This document shows, in pieces, positions 19,601 through 29,430 of a stretch of 64,000 bases of DNA. Source of the stretch: Flavobacteriales bacterium 34_180_T64. GTDB taxonomy: Bacteria; Bacteroidota; Bacteroidia; Flavobacteriales; Flavobacteriaceae. The DNA lies in the NCBI GenBank assembly GCA_002162765.1, contig MAAR01000004.1:62001-126000 (forward strand), in the 5' to 3' direction. Each line of letters begins with the position of its first letter. Positions within the stretch are counted from its first letter, which is position 1. The notes under the pieces are model-generated. The model was not told the origin of the DNA, searched no databases, and was given only the letters and a program-made list of their open reading frames with translations. A program made the translations under genes and the position numbers.

Positions 19601-22353
19601 GGAATATAATAACCGCTGCTGGATCTAATGGATTATGGACTGTAACATCTGGGCAAGTTTCTGGATTTAGCTTTTCTGATGATACAAGTCCAACTTCAAC
19701 CTTTACCGGAGATATAGGAGAAACTTACACCTTACAATGGAGTATTGATAACCCATCAACCTGTCCAGATTCTAGTGATGATATGACTATTACATTCATT
19801 GGTTGTAATGCTTTAGATTTTGATGGCGTTGATGACAATATCACATTTAGAAACAACTATAACTTTACAGGAAATTTCTCTATTGAAACATGGATAAAAT
19901 CTGAAACTACTAATGGAACTGTTCAAACTATATTTTCCAAACGTGAATCCAATAATCAAATTGATGGTTATGATTTAAGATTAGTAAATAATGTTATTTC
20001 ATTTCATTGGAATAATGGTCAGTTCATATCAGCTTCTCCTATTCAAATAAATTCAAATCAATGGCATCATATTGCCGTTACCTTTAAAAGTGGCACCTAC
20101 AAACTCTATATCGATGGTATTGAGGTTGCTAGTGGTTCGGGGGTTATACCTATTAGTAACACAGTGGACTGTATTGTTGGAGCCATGGATCAGACCTTAT
20201 CTTCTCCATTTAAACCTTTAAATTATTTTGATGGAGGCATGGATGAATTACGGATTTGGGATACGCCTTTAACGGAAGTAGAAATTCGAAAAATGATGAA
20301 TCAAGAGATAGAAACCAATTCAGGTAATATCAGTGGATCTATTATACCTCTGAATATCAATGGTCTATCTTGGAGTGATTTGACAGGCTATTATCAAATG
20401 AATCAAAATGTAGATATTGTTAGTGGAACGCTTAGTTCGAATAATGCGTCTGTTGATGGAGTTTTAAGATATATGACCACCTTTCAACCTGAAACAGCCC
20501 CTATTCCTTATCAATCTAATACCAATGGAAATTGGAATTCAGCGACCACTTGGTTACATGGTAGCTCTCAAGCCATCCCGAATAGTATGGGTGTAGATGG
20601 AAGCACAAACATAGACTGGAATATTGTTCGGACGTCTCACAACATATCCTCTGAAAATCAAAACATCACTTTACAAGGACTAGATGTCAATACAAATATG
20701 CTAAGCATTGAAAACTCGAACCCTTTAGATGGTCAAAGTTTAAGAATTACAGATTACTTAATTATTAGTGATACTGACGCTATTTTAAAATTAGTCGGAG
20801 AATCGCAATTATTGCAAGACCCAAATAGTATTGTCGATTATAGCGGAAATGGTAATTTACATCGCGATCAGCAAGGCACAAATAACTATTATAATTATAA
20901 TTACTGGGGATCACCTGTTAGTTCAGATGGATCTTCTTTTAGTGTTGGTGCTGTTTTACATGATGGATTACAACCTGTTCTTTGGACGACTGCTCATAAT
21001 GCCGATGCGAGTACTACTCCAATTACGATGAGTAGTCGTTGGCTCTATTTATATGAAAATTATCCTGAAAACTCCTATGCCGATTGGAATGCCATTAATG
21101 AAAATTCTACTGTTAATGTTGGTTTAGGGTTTCTTATGAAAGGTAGCGGAACAACAGACCCAAATCAAAACTACAGATTTATTGGCAAACCAAATAACGG
21201 CACTATAACTAGTCCAATTACAGCGGCATATGAAGCTCTAGTAGGAAACCCATATCCTTCTGCAATTGATGCTAACGAATTTATAAACGATAACAGTGGA
21301 AGTATTCAAGGCGCACTATATTTCTGGGAACACTTTAGCACAAATTCGTCCCATATTTTAGTTGACTACCAGGGCGGTTATGCTGCCTATAATTTAACAG
21401 GTGGAAATGCTGCCGTATCACCTCCAGAAATTAGTTCTTTAGGTACACCTTCAAAAATCCCTGAGCGTTTTATTCCAATTGCACAAGGATTTAATGTGAC
21501 CGCAAATGCAACAGGTGGAACTGTCACTTTTGAAAATGATCAGCGCATTTTTGTAAAAGAGGCGGTCACAGGCGCTGCCAATAGCGGCTCTGTTTTTATG
21601 AGAGTTCAAAATGATGGTTCTGAATTAATCGTCAATTCAATACAAGACAGTCCTCCTATAAAACGCGTACGATTAGATTTTAGATCCTCCGATGGCACAT
21701 TAAGACCATTGCTTTTAGGTTTTGTTCCTAACAATTTAGCAACCGATAATTTTGACTTTGCATATGACGCCATAAATACGGAAACTTTACCAAATGATTT
21801 ATCTTGGAGGATTAATAACGCGTCATATATTATTCAAGGCGTAGGGAATTTTGATGCCACAAAACAATATCCTCTTAATTTGTATATATCCGATTCTGGT
21901 GATATAGAAATTTCATTAAACACTTTAGAAAATTTTGATGTAGACATTGATGTATTTGTATTTGACTCCTTATTAGGTGATTACACAAGAATCAATGACA
22001 GTAGCTTTGAAATAAACCTAGAGGCTAACGATTATGAAGACCGTTTTTATATTACATTTAGTGAAGAAGATGAAGCGCTTTCAAATCCAGACTTAGAGAC
22101 TCACAAAACTATTGTAAACTATTTGAATGATTCGGATGAAATCTATATTAAAACCGTAAATATTAGTACTATCGAAAGTGTGCGATTGATTAATTTAATC
22201 GGGCAAACTGTTGTAAACTGGGCATCAAACAGTTTTATAACCTCAGCAAACACAATCCGAATTCCTGTGGATAAGATTTCTGATGGCAGCTATATCATCA
22301 AAGTGTATTCAGACTCAAATACCATAAACAAAAAAGTAATTATCAAGCAATAA
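16651..22353 (+). CDS. Giant T9SS-exported HYR/DUF5011/LamG surface protein
   Basis: The start is set at 16651, where the product begins MTKSYVSVLLFLFSTIYAFG and has a standard signal peptide; an in-frame ATG at 16615 would add 12 residues without support. The roughly 1900-aa protein has HYR domains to about residue 300, three DUF5011-like Ig repeats (about 303-546, each with IEACxPYxELGxxAxD and a YTVTYNV strand), three or four HYR domains (about 547-790), further Ig-like domains, a LamG domain (about 1052-1220, LDFDGVDDNITF and QWHHIAVTF), a large C-terminal region with no recognised domain, and a T9SS type A sorting domain (about 1825-1900, ending NKKVIIKQ). It is likely surface-exposed and adhesive. 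It converges on the third giant gene. Confidence 0.9.
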   Translation: MTKSYVSVLLFLFSTIYAFGQCSPDVTIPTITCPGNITVACPHLIGNIFAFQTPLTPTTSDNCGVIVLQTFAFTGATTFSSPATGINDASNEIFLAGTTTVNYYIEDASGNSASCSFTVTVNDFTAPTVTCPSNLSIDNTTGNCYAQVTQTELGFPTAFDNCNGLSTVPNGITLIDQPDPLPDYYEFPVGTTTVTWTVTDLAGNFDTCIQEVTVIDNEPPNIVCPSNIAVNATGGQCDAIVAIPIVTATDNCTVVSITNDYNSNGADASDTYPIGVTTVTFTVTDSANLTSTCSVDITVTNSQSPVITLNGSNPQTIEACDPYIELGATATDNCLGDISADLVIDTSNIDLSTPGSYSVTYNVTNAAGIPATEITRTINVIDTTPPVLSFVGPNPLTIGDCSTYIELGVNATDCTGDLSGSVVITSNVDTSMLGTYTVTYNVSDASGNAATQIIRTVHVVDINEPLITLVGANPQIIEACTPYVELGANAIDPCNNTDYTGDIVIDATGVNTNVVGIYTVTYNVVDIYGNIAIEVIRDVEVIDTTAPTITCPSNIVIGNDSGFCSATVNYTTPVGSDLCLSATTIQTAGLPSGSVFPIGTTSNTFEVTDDQGLSATCSFDITVTDSEAPTITCPTDIAINTDTGLCTSLVNYNIPVGADNCTGSVTIQTAGLASGSNFPIGTTVNTFEVTDTSGNTATCSFDVTVSDSEFPEITCPTDITVNNDLGLCSAIVNYTAPTGTDNCTGAITVQIAGLPSGSVFPLGSTTNTFEVTDAANNVTVCSFDVSVNDTELPNALCQNISVQLDPSTGLANILPADIDNGSSDNCAYTLSLSTSSFDCDDIGSNTVTLTVTDDAGNSASCDATVLVTDLSESATVIITATTTELCINESVTFTATPTNGGATPLYQWQVNGADVPGETASTFTTTTLTGGDQVTVLMTSSISVCAQNVTSNSITMTINNFDVADAGADFINTVCTSTTYTLAGNIITAAGSNGLWTVTSGQVSGFSFSDDTSPTSTFTGDIGETYTLQWSIDNPSTCPDSSDDMTITFIGCNALDFDGVDDNITFRNNYNFTGNFSIETWIKSETTNGTVQTIFSKRESNNQIDGYDLRLVNNVISFHWNNGQFISASPIQINSNQWHHIAVTFKSGTYKLYIDGIEVASGSGVIPISNTVDCIVGAMDQTLSSPFKPLNYFDGGMDELRIWDTPLTEVEIRKMMNQEIETNSGNISGSIIPLNINGLSWSDLTGYYQMNQNVDIVSGTLSSNNASVDGVLRYMTTFQPETAPIPYQSNTNGNWNSATTWLHGSSQAIPNSMGVDGSTNIDWNIVRTSHNISSENQNITLQGLDVNTNMLSIENSNPLDGQSLRITDYLIISDTDAILKLVGESQLLQDPNSIVDYSGNGNLHRDQQGTNNYYNYNYWGSPVSSDGSSFSVGAVLHDGLQPVLWTTAHNADASTTPITMSSRWLYLYENYPENSYADWNAINENSTVNVGLGFLMKGSGTTDPNQNYRFIGKPNNGTITSPITAAYEALVGNPYPSAIDANEFINDNSGSIQGALYFWEHFSTNSSHILVDYQGGYAAYNLTGGNAAVSPPEISSLGTPSKIPERFIPIAQGFNVTANATGGTVTFENDQRIFVKEAVTGAANSGSVFMRVQNDGSELIVNSIQDSPPIKRVRLDFRSSDGTLRPLLLGFVPNNLATDNFDFAYDAINTETLPNDLSWRINNASYIIQGVGNFDATKQYPLNLYISDSGDIEISLNTLENFDVDIDVFVFDSLLGDYTRINDSSFEINLEANDYEDRFYITFSEEDEALSNPDLETHKTIVNYLNDSDEIYIKTVNISTIESVRLINLIGQTVVNWASNSFITSANTIRIPVDKISDGSYIIKVYSDSNTINKKVIIKQ

Positions 22354-22416
22354 TAAATAATATTTCATGATTACGGTGAACTAATTTTTGTTCAATTATG
22401 AAGATAGACTAGTCCA

Positions 22417-22458
22417 ATGTTAAACTCTGTTAATTTTAAGTCCATATATTTTAAGTCT
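22417..22458. repeat. 42-bp dispersed repeat, copy A
   Basis: A 42-bp AT-rich sequence starting ATGTTAAACTCTGTTAA and ending AAGTCT occurs here and again at 31974-32015, with 41 of 42 positions identical by eye. This copy lies in the convergent gap between two giant genes, and its last bases form the left arm of the adjacent terminator. No coding potential is seen. Confidence 0.85.
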
Positions 22459-22490
22459 AGAGCCTCATTAAATAATGAGGCTTTAGACTA
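22454..22490. terminator. Long inverted repeat, bidirectional terminator
   Basis: Arms of 17 nt (AGTCTAGAGCCTCATTA at 22454-22470; right arm 22473-22489) pair with a single mismatch around a 2-nt loop. It is placed between two converging giant genes (stops at 22353 and 22504), so it most likely terminates both. There is no long T run, so it could also be a repeat-associated hairpin. Confidence 0.65.
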
Positions 22491-22503
22491 GAATACAATA
22501 TAA

Positions 22504-25500
22504 TTAATACTTTATTAGTCTTATGGTTTCAATATTACTTCCTTGACGTACTTGAACAAAGTACAATCCAGATTGAAGCTTAGATCCAAATTCATATTCC
22601 TTTTTTGGATTAAACTCATCTGTATGTACTATTTTATTATTGACATCAAAAACAACCACATGCACCAATGCATCACTAGATGATTTCACTTTTAAATTAA
22701 ATACATTGTCTGAAGGATTTGGCTGAGAATCGACTTCAAACATTTCAAATAATCGTGCATTACTAAATCCGCTATGTACAACTAGATTTCCTCCTGTTAG
22801 TGTTAATTCTTCTGTAGAAATTCCTGTCCAATTGCTTGAGAATAATAAGGTACTACTATTATTAATCAAATTGAAAGCAATAGAATCTTCAATTCCAGGT
22901 TCACCTCTATCCGTCAGATCAACTTTCAGTGTAAGATTTCCACCTAAACTAATTATATCTGACGGGTCTGTAATATCTTTTAAATTGGACTTCGCAATAA
23001 AGGTGGCTATTTTATTATCTTCGTCGGCTATATTAACACCCAAAGACTGTATTGCGTTACTTTTAATTTGATACACATGAATAATGCCATCCAATTCTAA
23101 TCGTCTAAAAATGATATTCATCTTTCCTTTCACTTTTGTACCTCTTCTGTTATATTTTACATTAAATCCAAAATTAGTTTTCAGACCAGGTGTAGAAGCA
23201 TAAATGCCATCAGAGGCATCAGGAATGATATGACCACCTCCTGTGATGAAGTCGCCAGTTGGTTTATAAACAGTTACTACTGTATTATCCTCAGAACTAT
23301 TTCTATAATAATATCCTCCACCATCAACAATAATTCCCACAGTATGAGATTCTGAGTTTGCATTTCCAATATCAACTAACCAATCGAAAGTGACTGTTCC
23401 TGTTCTATTATCAGCAGGATTAACAAGATCTACAACCGGAATCCAACCTGAGATATCAGTATTCGTATCTCTATTTACAAATTTCACAATAGCATTTCTA
23501 ATATCGCCTGCATTTGAATCGTTCGCGAAATCACTAACCGTTATATCTTGAATATTAGCAGAAAGTACAACTAAAGCTTCCGACGCATTTGAAGAAGGCG
23601 TTGCCTGCAAGGATTGACCGGTATAATCAACAATAGCATCCTCCTGTATTATCGTTAAATCGGTCGTAGGATCAGCTACACTAAAATTAGGGTTAACACC
23701 TATAAACTCTGCAGTAACTATATAATTACCAGGTGCCATTTGCCCATTGGAAGGATAAGATGGAAATTCGACTAAAGGCACTGTAAGCGTTCCTACTTGA
23801 ACTCCGCCAATTACACTTAAAATTACTGTTCCCATAATCTGTGTACCTACCGAAAACTTAACTCTATCGGCAGCAACACCAGCATTCACACATTCTCCCG
23901 GGTCTATGGTCGCTTCAAAAGTAACCATATCACTGTACTGTTGTGTACTTGGATTAACCGTTACACTCGTAATCGTATTGATCTTATTAACCGTTACAAT
24001 TTGAATACAATGGGCTGTATTGCCTGAAGCATCAGTTGCTGTCCATGTGACCGAAGTCACGCCAAATGGGAATGATGCTGGTGCATCATTTAATACAGTT
24101 GTACCTGGGCAATTATCATTAAACGTTGGTGTTCCTAAAACTACAGGTGTATTACATTCACCTGGAACGCTTGTAATAACAACATCAGCCGGACAACTAA
24201 TTGTTGGATCTTCGTCATCACCAACGGTTACGTCGAAGCTACAGATCTTGGTGTTGTTTGATGCATCTGTTACTGTCCACACTACTGTAGTAGTTCCTAC
24301 GGGAAATACCGAGCCATCTAATGAATCTGTATTGTCATAATCATTCTCTATTGTCGAACCGGGACAGTTGTCATCAAACCCTGTCGGATCGAACTCTGTT
24401 CCCACAACAGTATAATCACACTGACCCGGGTCTGTATCTTTAAATTGATTGCTCACACAACTAATTGATGGCTCCGTATTATCCCTAACGGTCACATCGA
24501 AAGTGCATTCGGCATAGTTACCACTGGCGTCTGTAGAGCGTAAAGTAACCGTCTGCACGGTTCCGGCTCCACTAATTGTTGTTCCAGGAATAGGCAATTG
24601 GCTTACCACAGGTGAGCCATCACAATTATCGCTTGTTGTGGCAAATCCCGTATAATCCGGTAAGGACACATCACAGTTCGCATCAGCGGTCTCATCTTGA
24701 TTTCCAGGACAGCTAATCGATGGTGCTGTGTTATCTTTTACCGTTACATCGAAGCTACACTCAGCCCAATTTCCACTGGCATCCGTAGAGCGTAAAGTAA
24801 CCGTCTGCACGGTTTCGGCGCCACTAATTGTTGTTCCAGGTATTGGCAATTGGCTTACCACTGGTGAGCCATCACAATTATCGTCTGTTGTGGCAGAGCC
24901 GGTATAATCCGGTAAGGACACATCACAATTCGCATCAGCGGTCTCGTCTTGATTTCCAGGACAGCTAATCGATGGTGCCGAATTATCCTGAACCTCCACA
25001 TCGAAGGTACATTCGGCCCAGTTTCCATTGGCATCCGTAGAGCGTAAAGTAACCGTCTGCATGGTACCAACTCCACTAATTGTTGTTCCAGGTATTGGCA
25101 ATTGACTTACCACAGGTGAGCCATCACAATTATCGCTTGTTGTGGCTAATCCCGTATAATCCGGTAAGGACACATCACAGTTCGCATCAGCGGTCTCGTC
25201 TTGATTTCCAGGACAGCTAATCGATGGTGCCGAATTATCCTGAACCTCCACATCGAAGGTACATTCCACCCAATTTCCACTGGCATCCGTAGAGCGCAAA
25301 GTAACCGTCTGCACGGTTCCGGCGCCACTAATTGTTGTTCCAGATATTGGCAATTGGCTTACCACTGGTGAACCATCACAATTATCGTCTGTTGTCGCAA
25401 ATCCGGTATAATCAGGTAAGGACACATCACAATTCGCATCAGCGGTCTCACCTTGATTTCCAGGACAGCTAATCGATGGTGCTGTGTTATCTTTTACCGT

Positions 25501-28500
25501 TACATCGAAGCTACACTCAGCCCAATTTCCACTGGCATCCGTAGCGCGTAAAGTAACGGTTTGCGTACCACTAATTATTGTTCCAGGTATTGGCAATTGA
25601 CTTACCACTGGTGAGCCATCACAATTATCGCCTGTTGTGGCAGAGCCGGTATAATCCGGTAAGGACACATCACAATTCGCATCGGCGGTCTCGTCTTGAT
25701 TTCCAGGACAGCTTATCGATGGTGCTGTGTTATCTATTACCGTTACATCGAAGGTACATTCGGCCCAATTTCCACTGGCATCCGTAGCGCGTAAAGTAAC
25801 GGTTTGCGTACCACTAATTGTTGTTCCTGGTATTGGTAATTGACTTACTGCAGGTGAGCCATCACAATTATCGCTTGTTGTGGCAGAGCCAGTATAATCC
25901 GGTAAGGACACATCACAGTTCGCATCGGCGGTCTCGCCTTGATTTCCAGGACAGCTTATCGATGGTGCTGAATTATCATGAACCTCAACATCAAAGGTAC
26001 ATTCGGCCCAGTTTCCACTGGCATCCGTAGCCCGTAAAGTAACCGTTTGCACAGTACCAACTCCACTAATTGTTGTTCCAGGTATTGGCAATTGACTTAC
26101 CACTGGTGAGCCATCACAATTATCGCCAGTAATAGCAGAGCCGGTATAATCCGGTAAGGACACAACACAATTTGCATCGGCGGATTCATTCTGATTTCCG
26201 GGACAAGTTATACTTGGGCTCAGACTATCCTCCACAGTAATATCCGCTGTACAGGTAGCTGTATTTCCTGCCGCATCGGCCACCGTTAAAATAACCGTTA
26301 CCGAGGCAATATCAGTACAGTCAAAGGTATCGGGAGATACGCTTAAGGAGGCAATCCCTATATTATCATTGGATCCATTATCCACATCGGCTCCCACGAT
26401 AGTGGCGCTACCTGTGCCGTCCAATTGAACAGTAATGTTTTTACACATTGCTACTGGAGGAATTGCATCGATAATACTCAATATGGCAAAAGGAATTGGA
26501 GATAAGTCAGCATTGGTTTCTGCATGCAACCAATTATTAGTTGTATCTTCAAAATCGGCTTGACTCACAGGTATTGCTCGTTCGCCTAAGGCAAATCTGT
26601 ATTCAGTTCTACCAGGAGCCGTTGCCGAGAATCCGTCTATTACTAAGGCACTTAAATAGATTCCTGAAGGATCTTCGCCTGCAGGAATATTACCTCCTGA
26701 ACTAGAGGATGTTCCAGTAAACATAACTGCATAAATATCGACGACTCCATTGGAGGGATCATTATCGCTATCTTCATAAGCATAAAGTGATTCTCCTAAG
26801 GTGTCGTGCGCAAGGTTAGCACTCACTAATACTATAGAACCACATGGAGCTCCGGTATTCCCGTTACAGGTTAGTGAGAAAACATCTGGCGTAGTTTCTT
26901 TTATAACAATCACATCTCCTGCAGGGATCACGGCACCTGGAGACGTATACATAAACACACCTTCTCCTGTTGTAAACATCAACGTGGTATTATCAAATTC
27001 GTTTTCAGTAAAATATATTGTTGTACCCGCTGGAATATCTTTAGCCGCTACAAATGAGAAGCCATCAGGAGTAACGTGATTCATACCAGTAATTGCCACT
27101 AAGGGATCTGAATTACTTGTATCATCATTGGTAATGCTACCAGTGGCATCGTTTGGCGAACCGCCATTGTATCCCGTACCTGAAGCCAAGGCAAGAATAA
27201 CGGTCTCCAAAGGTTCTACATCACTATCTATAACTGGGGTAATTGTTACTGAAGCACTGAGGTTTCCATTAAGAATTATTACGGTTCCTATCGAACCATC
27301 AAAAGTATCAGCTCCTGTCTCAACATAATCACCTGAGTAAGTAGCTGTTCCTCCCACGGTAAAGTTTATGGTAACATCAGTTGTAGGCGCTGTGGAAAGT
27401 GAGAAGGTATATACCATTCCGGTTCCACTGTCTTCAGCAACGCTATTTGGTGTTATGGCAACGGTAGCTATTGGATTCACAGTTCCCGTGGTTATTATAA
27501 TGTTATTAAAGGGCACAGCTGACAAAGTTGCATTAGCATTGGCGTGTAACCAGTTGCTAGGATTTTGAAAATCTGCTAGACCAACATCAATAGCGCGTTC
27601 ACCTCCAGCAAATTTATATTCTGTTCTGTTAGGAGGCGCATTAATAAATCCGTCCACAACAACAGCATTAGAATAAATGCTCGCTGGATCTTGAGTTACA
27701 GGAACATTACTTCCTGAAGGCCCACCGCTTTCTCCTGTATATAATAAGGAGTAGATCGCAGTTACTCCGTTATTTGGATTACTATCTGTATCTGAATAGG
27801 CATAAAATGACTCACCTAAAGTATCTATTGAAAAATTTCCACTAACTACTGCTACAGTTCCACATGCAGCACCTGAAGTGCCGTTACATGTTAGATCGAA
27901 CACATTTGTTGATGTTCCTGTTTCTGTCGCCACAACCACATCACCACGCAATAATCCTAAAGGTGGGGTTGTATATGAAACAACACCTTCAGCTCCTGAA
28001 AAGGCTAATGTTGTATTATTATATTTGTTCTCAGTGAAATATATAGTTGTTGTACCAGGTATATCGTCTAACGCCACAAATGAAAACCCATCGACTGCAG
28101 GAGCCGTAGAGACATGATTTAGACCTGTAACCGCTACCAATGGTATGGTAGCATCGTTGTCATCATTAGCAATTGTACTTGTTGAACTGCTAGGTGAACC
28201 GGGGTCGTAGCCCGATCCATTAATCACAGTTAATACAATAGTTTCATCGGGTTCTAAATCTGTATCACCAGTTGGATCGATTGTAAATGAAACGGTAGTA
28301 TTTCCGTTAAGGATAATTACAGATCCACTAGACGCATTGATGGTGTTAGCACCACTAGCAGTATAATCTGTATTGAAAGTTGCAGTCCCTCCCACCGAAA
28401 AATCTACAGTTAGATCGCTCGTTGCTGCAGCACCTAAAGTAAATGTATATGTATAAGTTCCTGCTGCATTTTCTAAAATGGATGCAGGATTGCTAGTTAA

Positions 28501-29253
28501 GGTTAACAAAGGATCTGCACCTGTAAGATTTATATTGGTAAACTCTATTATTGAAAGTGCTTGATTAGTTTGTGCATGAAGATAATTGATTGGATTCTCA
28601 AGTCCAACCTGACTCACTCCATCTCTCAATGAGGTGGGACTGAACTTAAATTCAGTTCTATCTGGATTTGAAGCAGGAAACCCATCTACTATAATCGCGT
28701 TTGGAAAATCACTTATCGGACTTTCATTTGCAGGTATATTTCCTCCACCTGTAGTGTACATTACCGAATAAATGACACCAATAGCGTCTCTCACATTTTC
28801 ATTTGTATCCGAATAGGCATATAAACCATCTCCACTTGTTCCTAAACTAAAACCTCCATTTCCATTCGACCCTCCCAATGGGGCTATAATTGCAGTTCCA
28901 CATGCACCACCACTAGTACAACTTACCGTAAAAATGTTTGTAGAAGTTCCTGTTTCATTAACAAAAATAACTGTACCAGTACTTATTGCAGAAGTAGCTG
29001 TGAATTTGACTACTCCTTCTCCTGTCGTTCCAATGCCAAAAGTAAAAACATTTGAAGCCGCATCGTATTCATTTTCTGTAAAATAAATGACCTCTCCATT
29101 GGTTATAATTTCAGTAGCAACAAAGCTAAACCCATCTGTGTTTGGGGACGATGAATTATGGTTCATTCCTATAATGGCTACTTTTTGAGCATAACCTGAA
29201 GAAATAATAAGTAAAGTAAATATGAGGGTTAGGAATTGTGTGATTTTTTTCAT
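22504..29253 (-). CDS. Giant T9SS-exported Calx-beta/HYR repeat surface protein
   Basis: The 2249-aa protein has a signal peptide (residues 1-22, SSGYA|Q). A roughly 220-aa module is present three times (about 23-245, 366-585, 711-930), each with DGFSFVA, IYFTEN, a GEGV strand and a conserved C..CG pair; it resembles lamin-tail-like modules. Calx-beta domains (about 248-365 and 588-710, ending IANDD and ITNDD) lie between the copies. After one Ig/HYR-like unit come seven near-identical HYR repeats (about 1013-1590, CPGNQ.E.ADANC..SLPDYTG), then further HYR and Ig-like units, a GDFITGGG-containing domain near 1970-2160, and a T9SS type A sorting domain (about 2175-2249, ending TIRLIKY). Calx-beta domains often bind calcium. 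The protein is likely a surface adhesin or matrix component. The C-terminal sorting domain closely resembles that of the 3778-aa protein. Confidence 0.92.
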   Translation of the reverse strand: MKKITQFLTLIFTLLIISSGYAQKVAIIGMNHNSSSPNTDGFSFVATEIITNGEVIYFTENEYDAASNVFTFGIGTTGEGVVKFTATSAISTGTVIFVNETGTSTNIFTVSCTSGGACGTAIIAPLGGSNGNGGFSLGTSGDGLYAYSDTNENVRDAIGVIYSVMYTTGGGNIPANESPISDFPNAIIVDGFPASNPDRTEFKFSPTSLRDGVSQVGLENPINYLHAQTNQALSIIEFTNINLTGADPLLTLTSNPASILENAAGTYTYTFTLGAAATSDLTVDFSVGGTATFNTDYTASGANTINASSGSVIILNGNTTVSFTIDPTGDTDLEPDETIVLTVINGSGYDPGSPSSSTSTIANDDNDATIPLVAVTGLNHVSTAPAVDGFSFVALDDIPGTTTIYFTENKYNNTTLAFSGAEGVVSYTTPPLGLLRGDVVVATETGTSTNVFDLTCNGTSGAACGTVAVVSGNFSIDTLGESFYAYSDTDSNPNNGVTAIYSLLYTGESGGPSGSNVPVTQDPASIYSNAVVVDGFINAPPNRTEYKFAGGERAIDVGLADFQNPSNWLHANANATLSAVPFNNIIITTGTVNPIATVAITPNSVAEDSGTGMVYTFSLSTAPTTDVTINFTVGGTATYSGDYVETGADTFDGSIGTVIILNGNLSASVTITPVIDSDVEPLETVILALASGTGYNGGSPNDATGSITNDDTSNSDPLVAITGMNHVTPDGFSFVAAKDIPAGTTIYFTENEFDNTTLMFTTGEGVFMYTSPGAVIPAGDVIVIKETTPDVFSLTCNGNTGAPCGSIVLVSANLAHDTLGESLYAYEDSDNDPSNGVVDIYAVMFTGTSSSSGGNIPAGEDPSGIYLSALVIDGFSATAPGRTEYRFALGERAIPVSQADFEDTTNNWLHAETNADLSPIPFAILSIIDAIPPVAMCKNITVQLDGTGSATIVGADVDNGSNDNIGIASLSVSPDTFDCTDIASVTVILTVADAAGNTATCTADITVEDSLSPSITCPGNQNESADANCVVSLPDYTGSAITGDNCDGSPVVSQLPIPGTTISGVGTVQTVTLRATDASGNWAECTFDVEVHDNSAPSISCPGNQGETADANCDVSLPDYTGSATTSDNCDGSPAVSQLPIPGTTISGTQTVTLRATDASGNWAECTFDVTVIDNTAPSISCPGNQDETADANCDVSLPDYTGSATTGDNCDGSPVVSQLPIPGTIISGTQTVTLRATDASGNWAECSFDVTVKDNTAPSISCPGNQGETADANCDVSLPDYTGFATTDDNCDGSPVVSQLPISGTTISGAGTVQTVTLRSTDASGNWVECTFDVEVQDNSAPSISCPGNQDETADANCDVSLPDYTGLATTSDNCDGSPVVSQLPIPGTTISGVGTMQTVTLRSTDANGNWAECTFDVEVQDNSAPSISCPGNQDETADANCDVSLPDYTGSATTDDNCDGSPVVSQLPIPGTTISGAETVQTVTLRSTDASGNWAECSFDVTVKDNTAPSISCPGNQDETADANCDVSLPDYTGFATTSDNCDGSPVVSQLPIPGTTISGAGTVQTVTLRSTDASGNYAECTFDVTVRDNTEPSISCVSNQFKDTDPGQCDYTVVGTEFDPTGFDDNCPGSTIENDYDNTDSLDGSVFPVGTTTVVWTVTDASNNTKICSFDVTVGDDEDPTISCPADVVITSVPGECNTPVVLGTPTFNDNCPGTTVLNDAPASFPFGVTSVTWTATDASGNTAHCIQIVTVNKINTITSVTVNPSTQQYSDMVTFEATIDPGECVNAGVAADRVKFSVGTQIMGTVILSVIGGVQVGTLTVPLVEFPSYPSNGQMAPGNYIVTAEFIGVNPNFSVADPTTDLTIIQEDAIVDYTGQSLQATPSSNASEALVVLSANIQDITVSDFANDSNAGDIRNAIVKFVNRDTNTDISGWIPVVDLVNPADNRTGTVTFDWLVDIGNANSESHTVGIIVDGGGYYYRNSSEDNTVVTVYKPTGDFITGGGHIIPDASDGIYASTPGLKTNFGFNVKYNRRGTKVKGKMNIIFRRLELDGIIHVYQIKSNAIQSLGVNIADEDNKIATFIAKSNLKDITDPSDIISLGGNLTLKVDLTDRGEPGIEDSIAFNLINNSSTLLFSSNWTGISTEELTLTGGNLVVHSGFSNARLFEMFEVDSQPNPSDNVFNLKVKSSSDALVHVVVFDVNNKIVHTDEFNPKKEYEFGSKLQSGLYFVQVRQGSNIETIRLIKY
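24485..26220 (-). repeat. Seven tandem HYR-encoding DNA repeats, 240-252 bp units
   Basis: Within the 2249-aa gene, seven consecutive units share long near-identical stretches, for example the segment coding CPGNQ-E-ADANC. Unit length switches between about 252 and 240 bp because four residues (VGTVQ versus TQ in the TTISG loop) are present or absent. The high DNA identity implies recent expansion or ongoing gene conversion, and copy number may vary between strains. Confidence 0.9.
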
Positions 29254-29430
29254 GAGATTGGTTTTAAGTTCATAAATTAATATGAGGTTGCGTTCTAGGG
29301 TCTATATATTCTATACGACGGTTTTTTATTTTGATTCATATTAGGCATTCGTTTCAATTCTCGACATTCACATCTAAATCCTATATGGATTAGCATAATT
29401 GCAAATTAAAGAATGATTAACATCTTTTAT

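Noticed and set aside
24485-26220. Seven regularly spaced repeats that could suggest a CRISPR-like array
   Set aside because: Units are 240-252 bp, lie inside a continuous coding frame and encode HYR domains.
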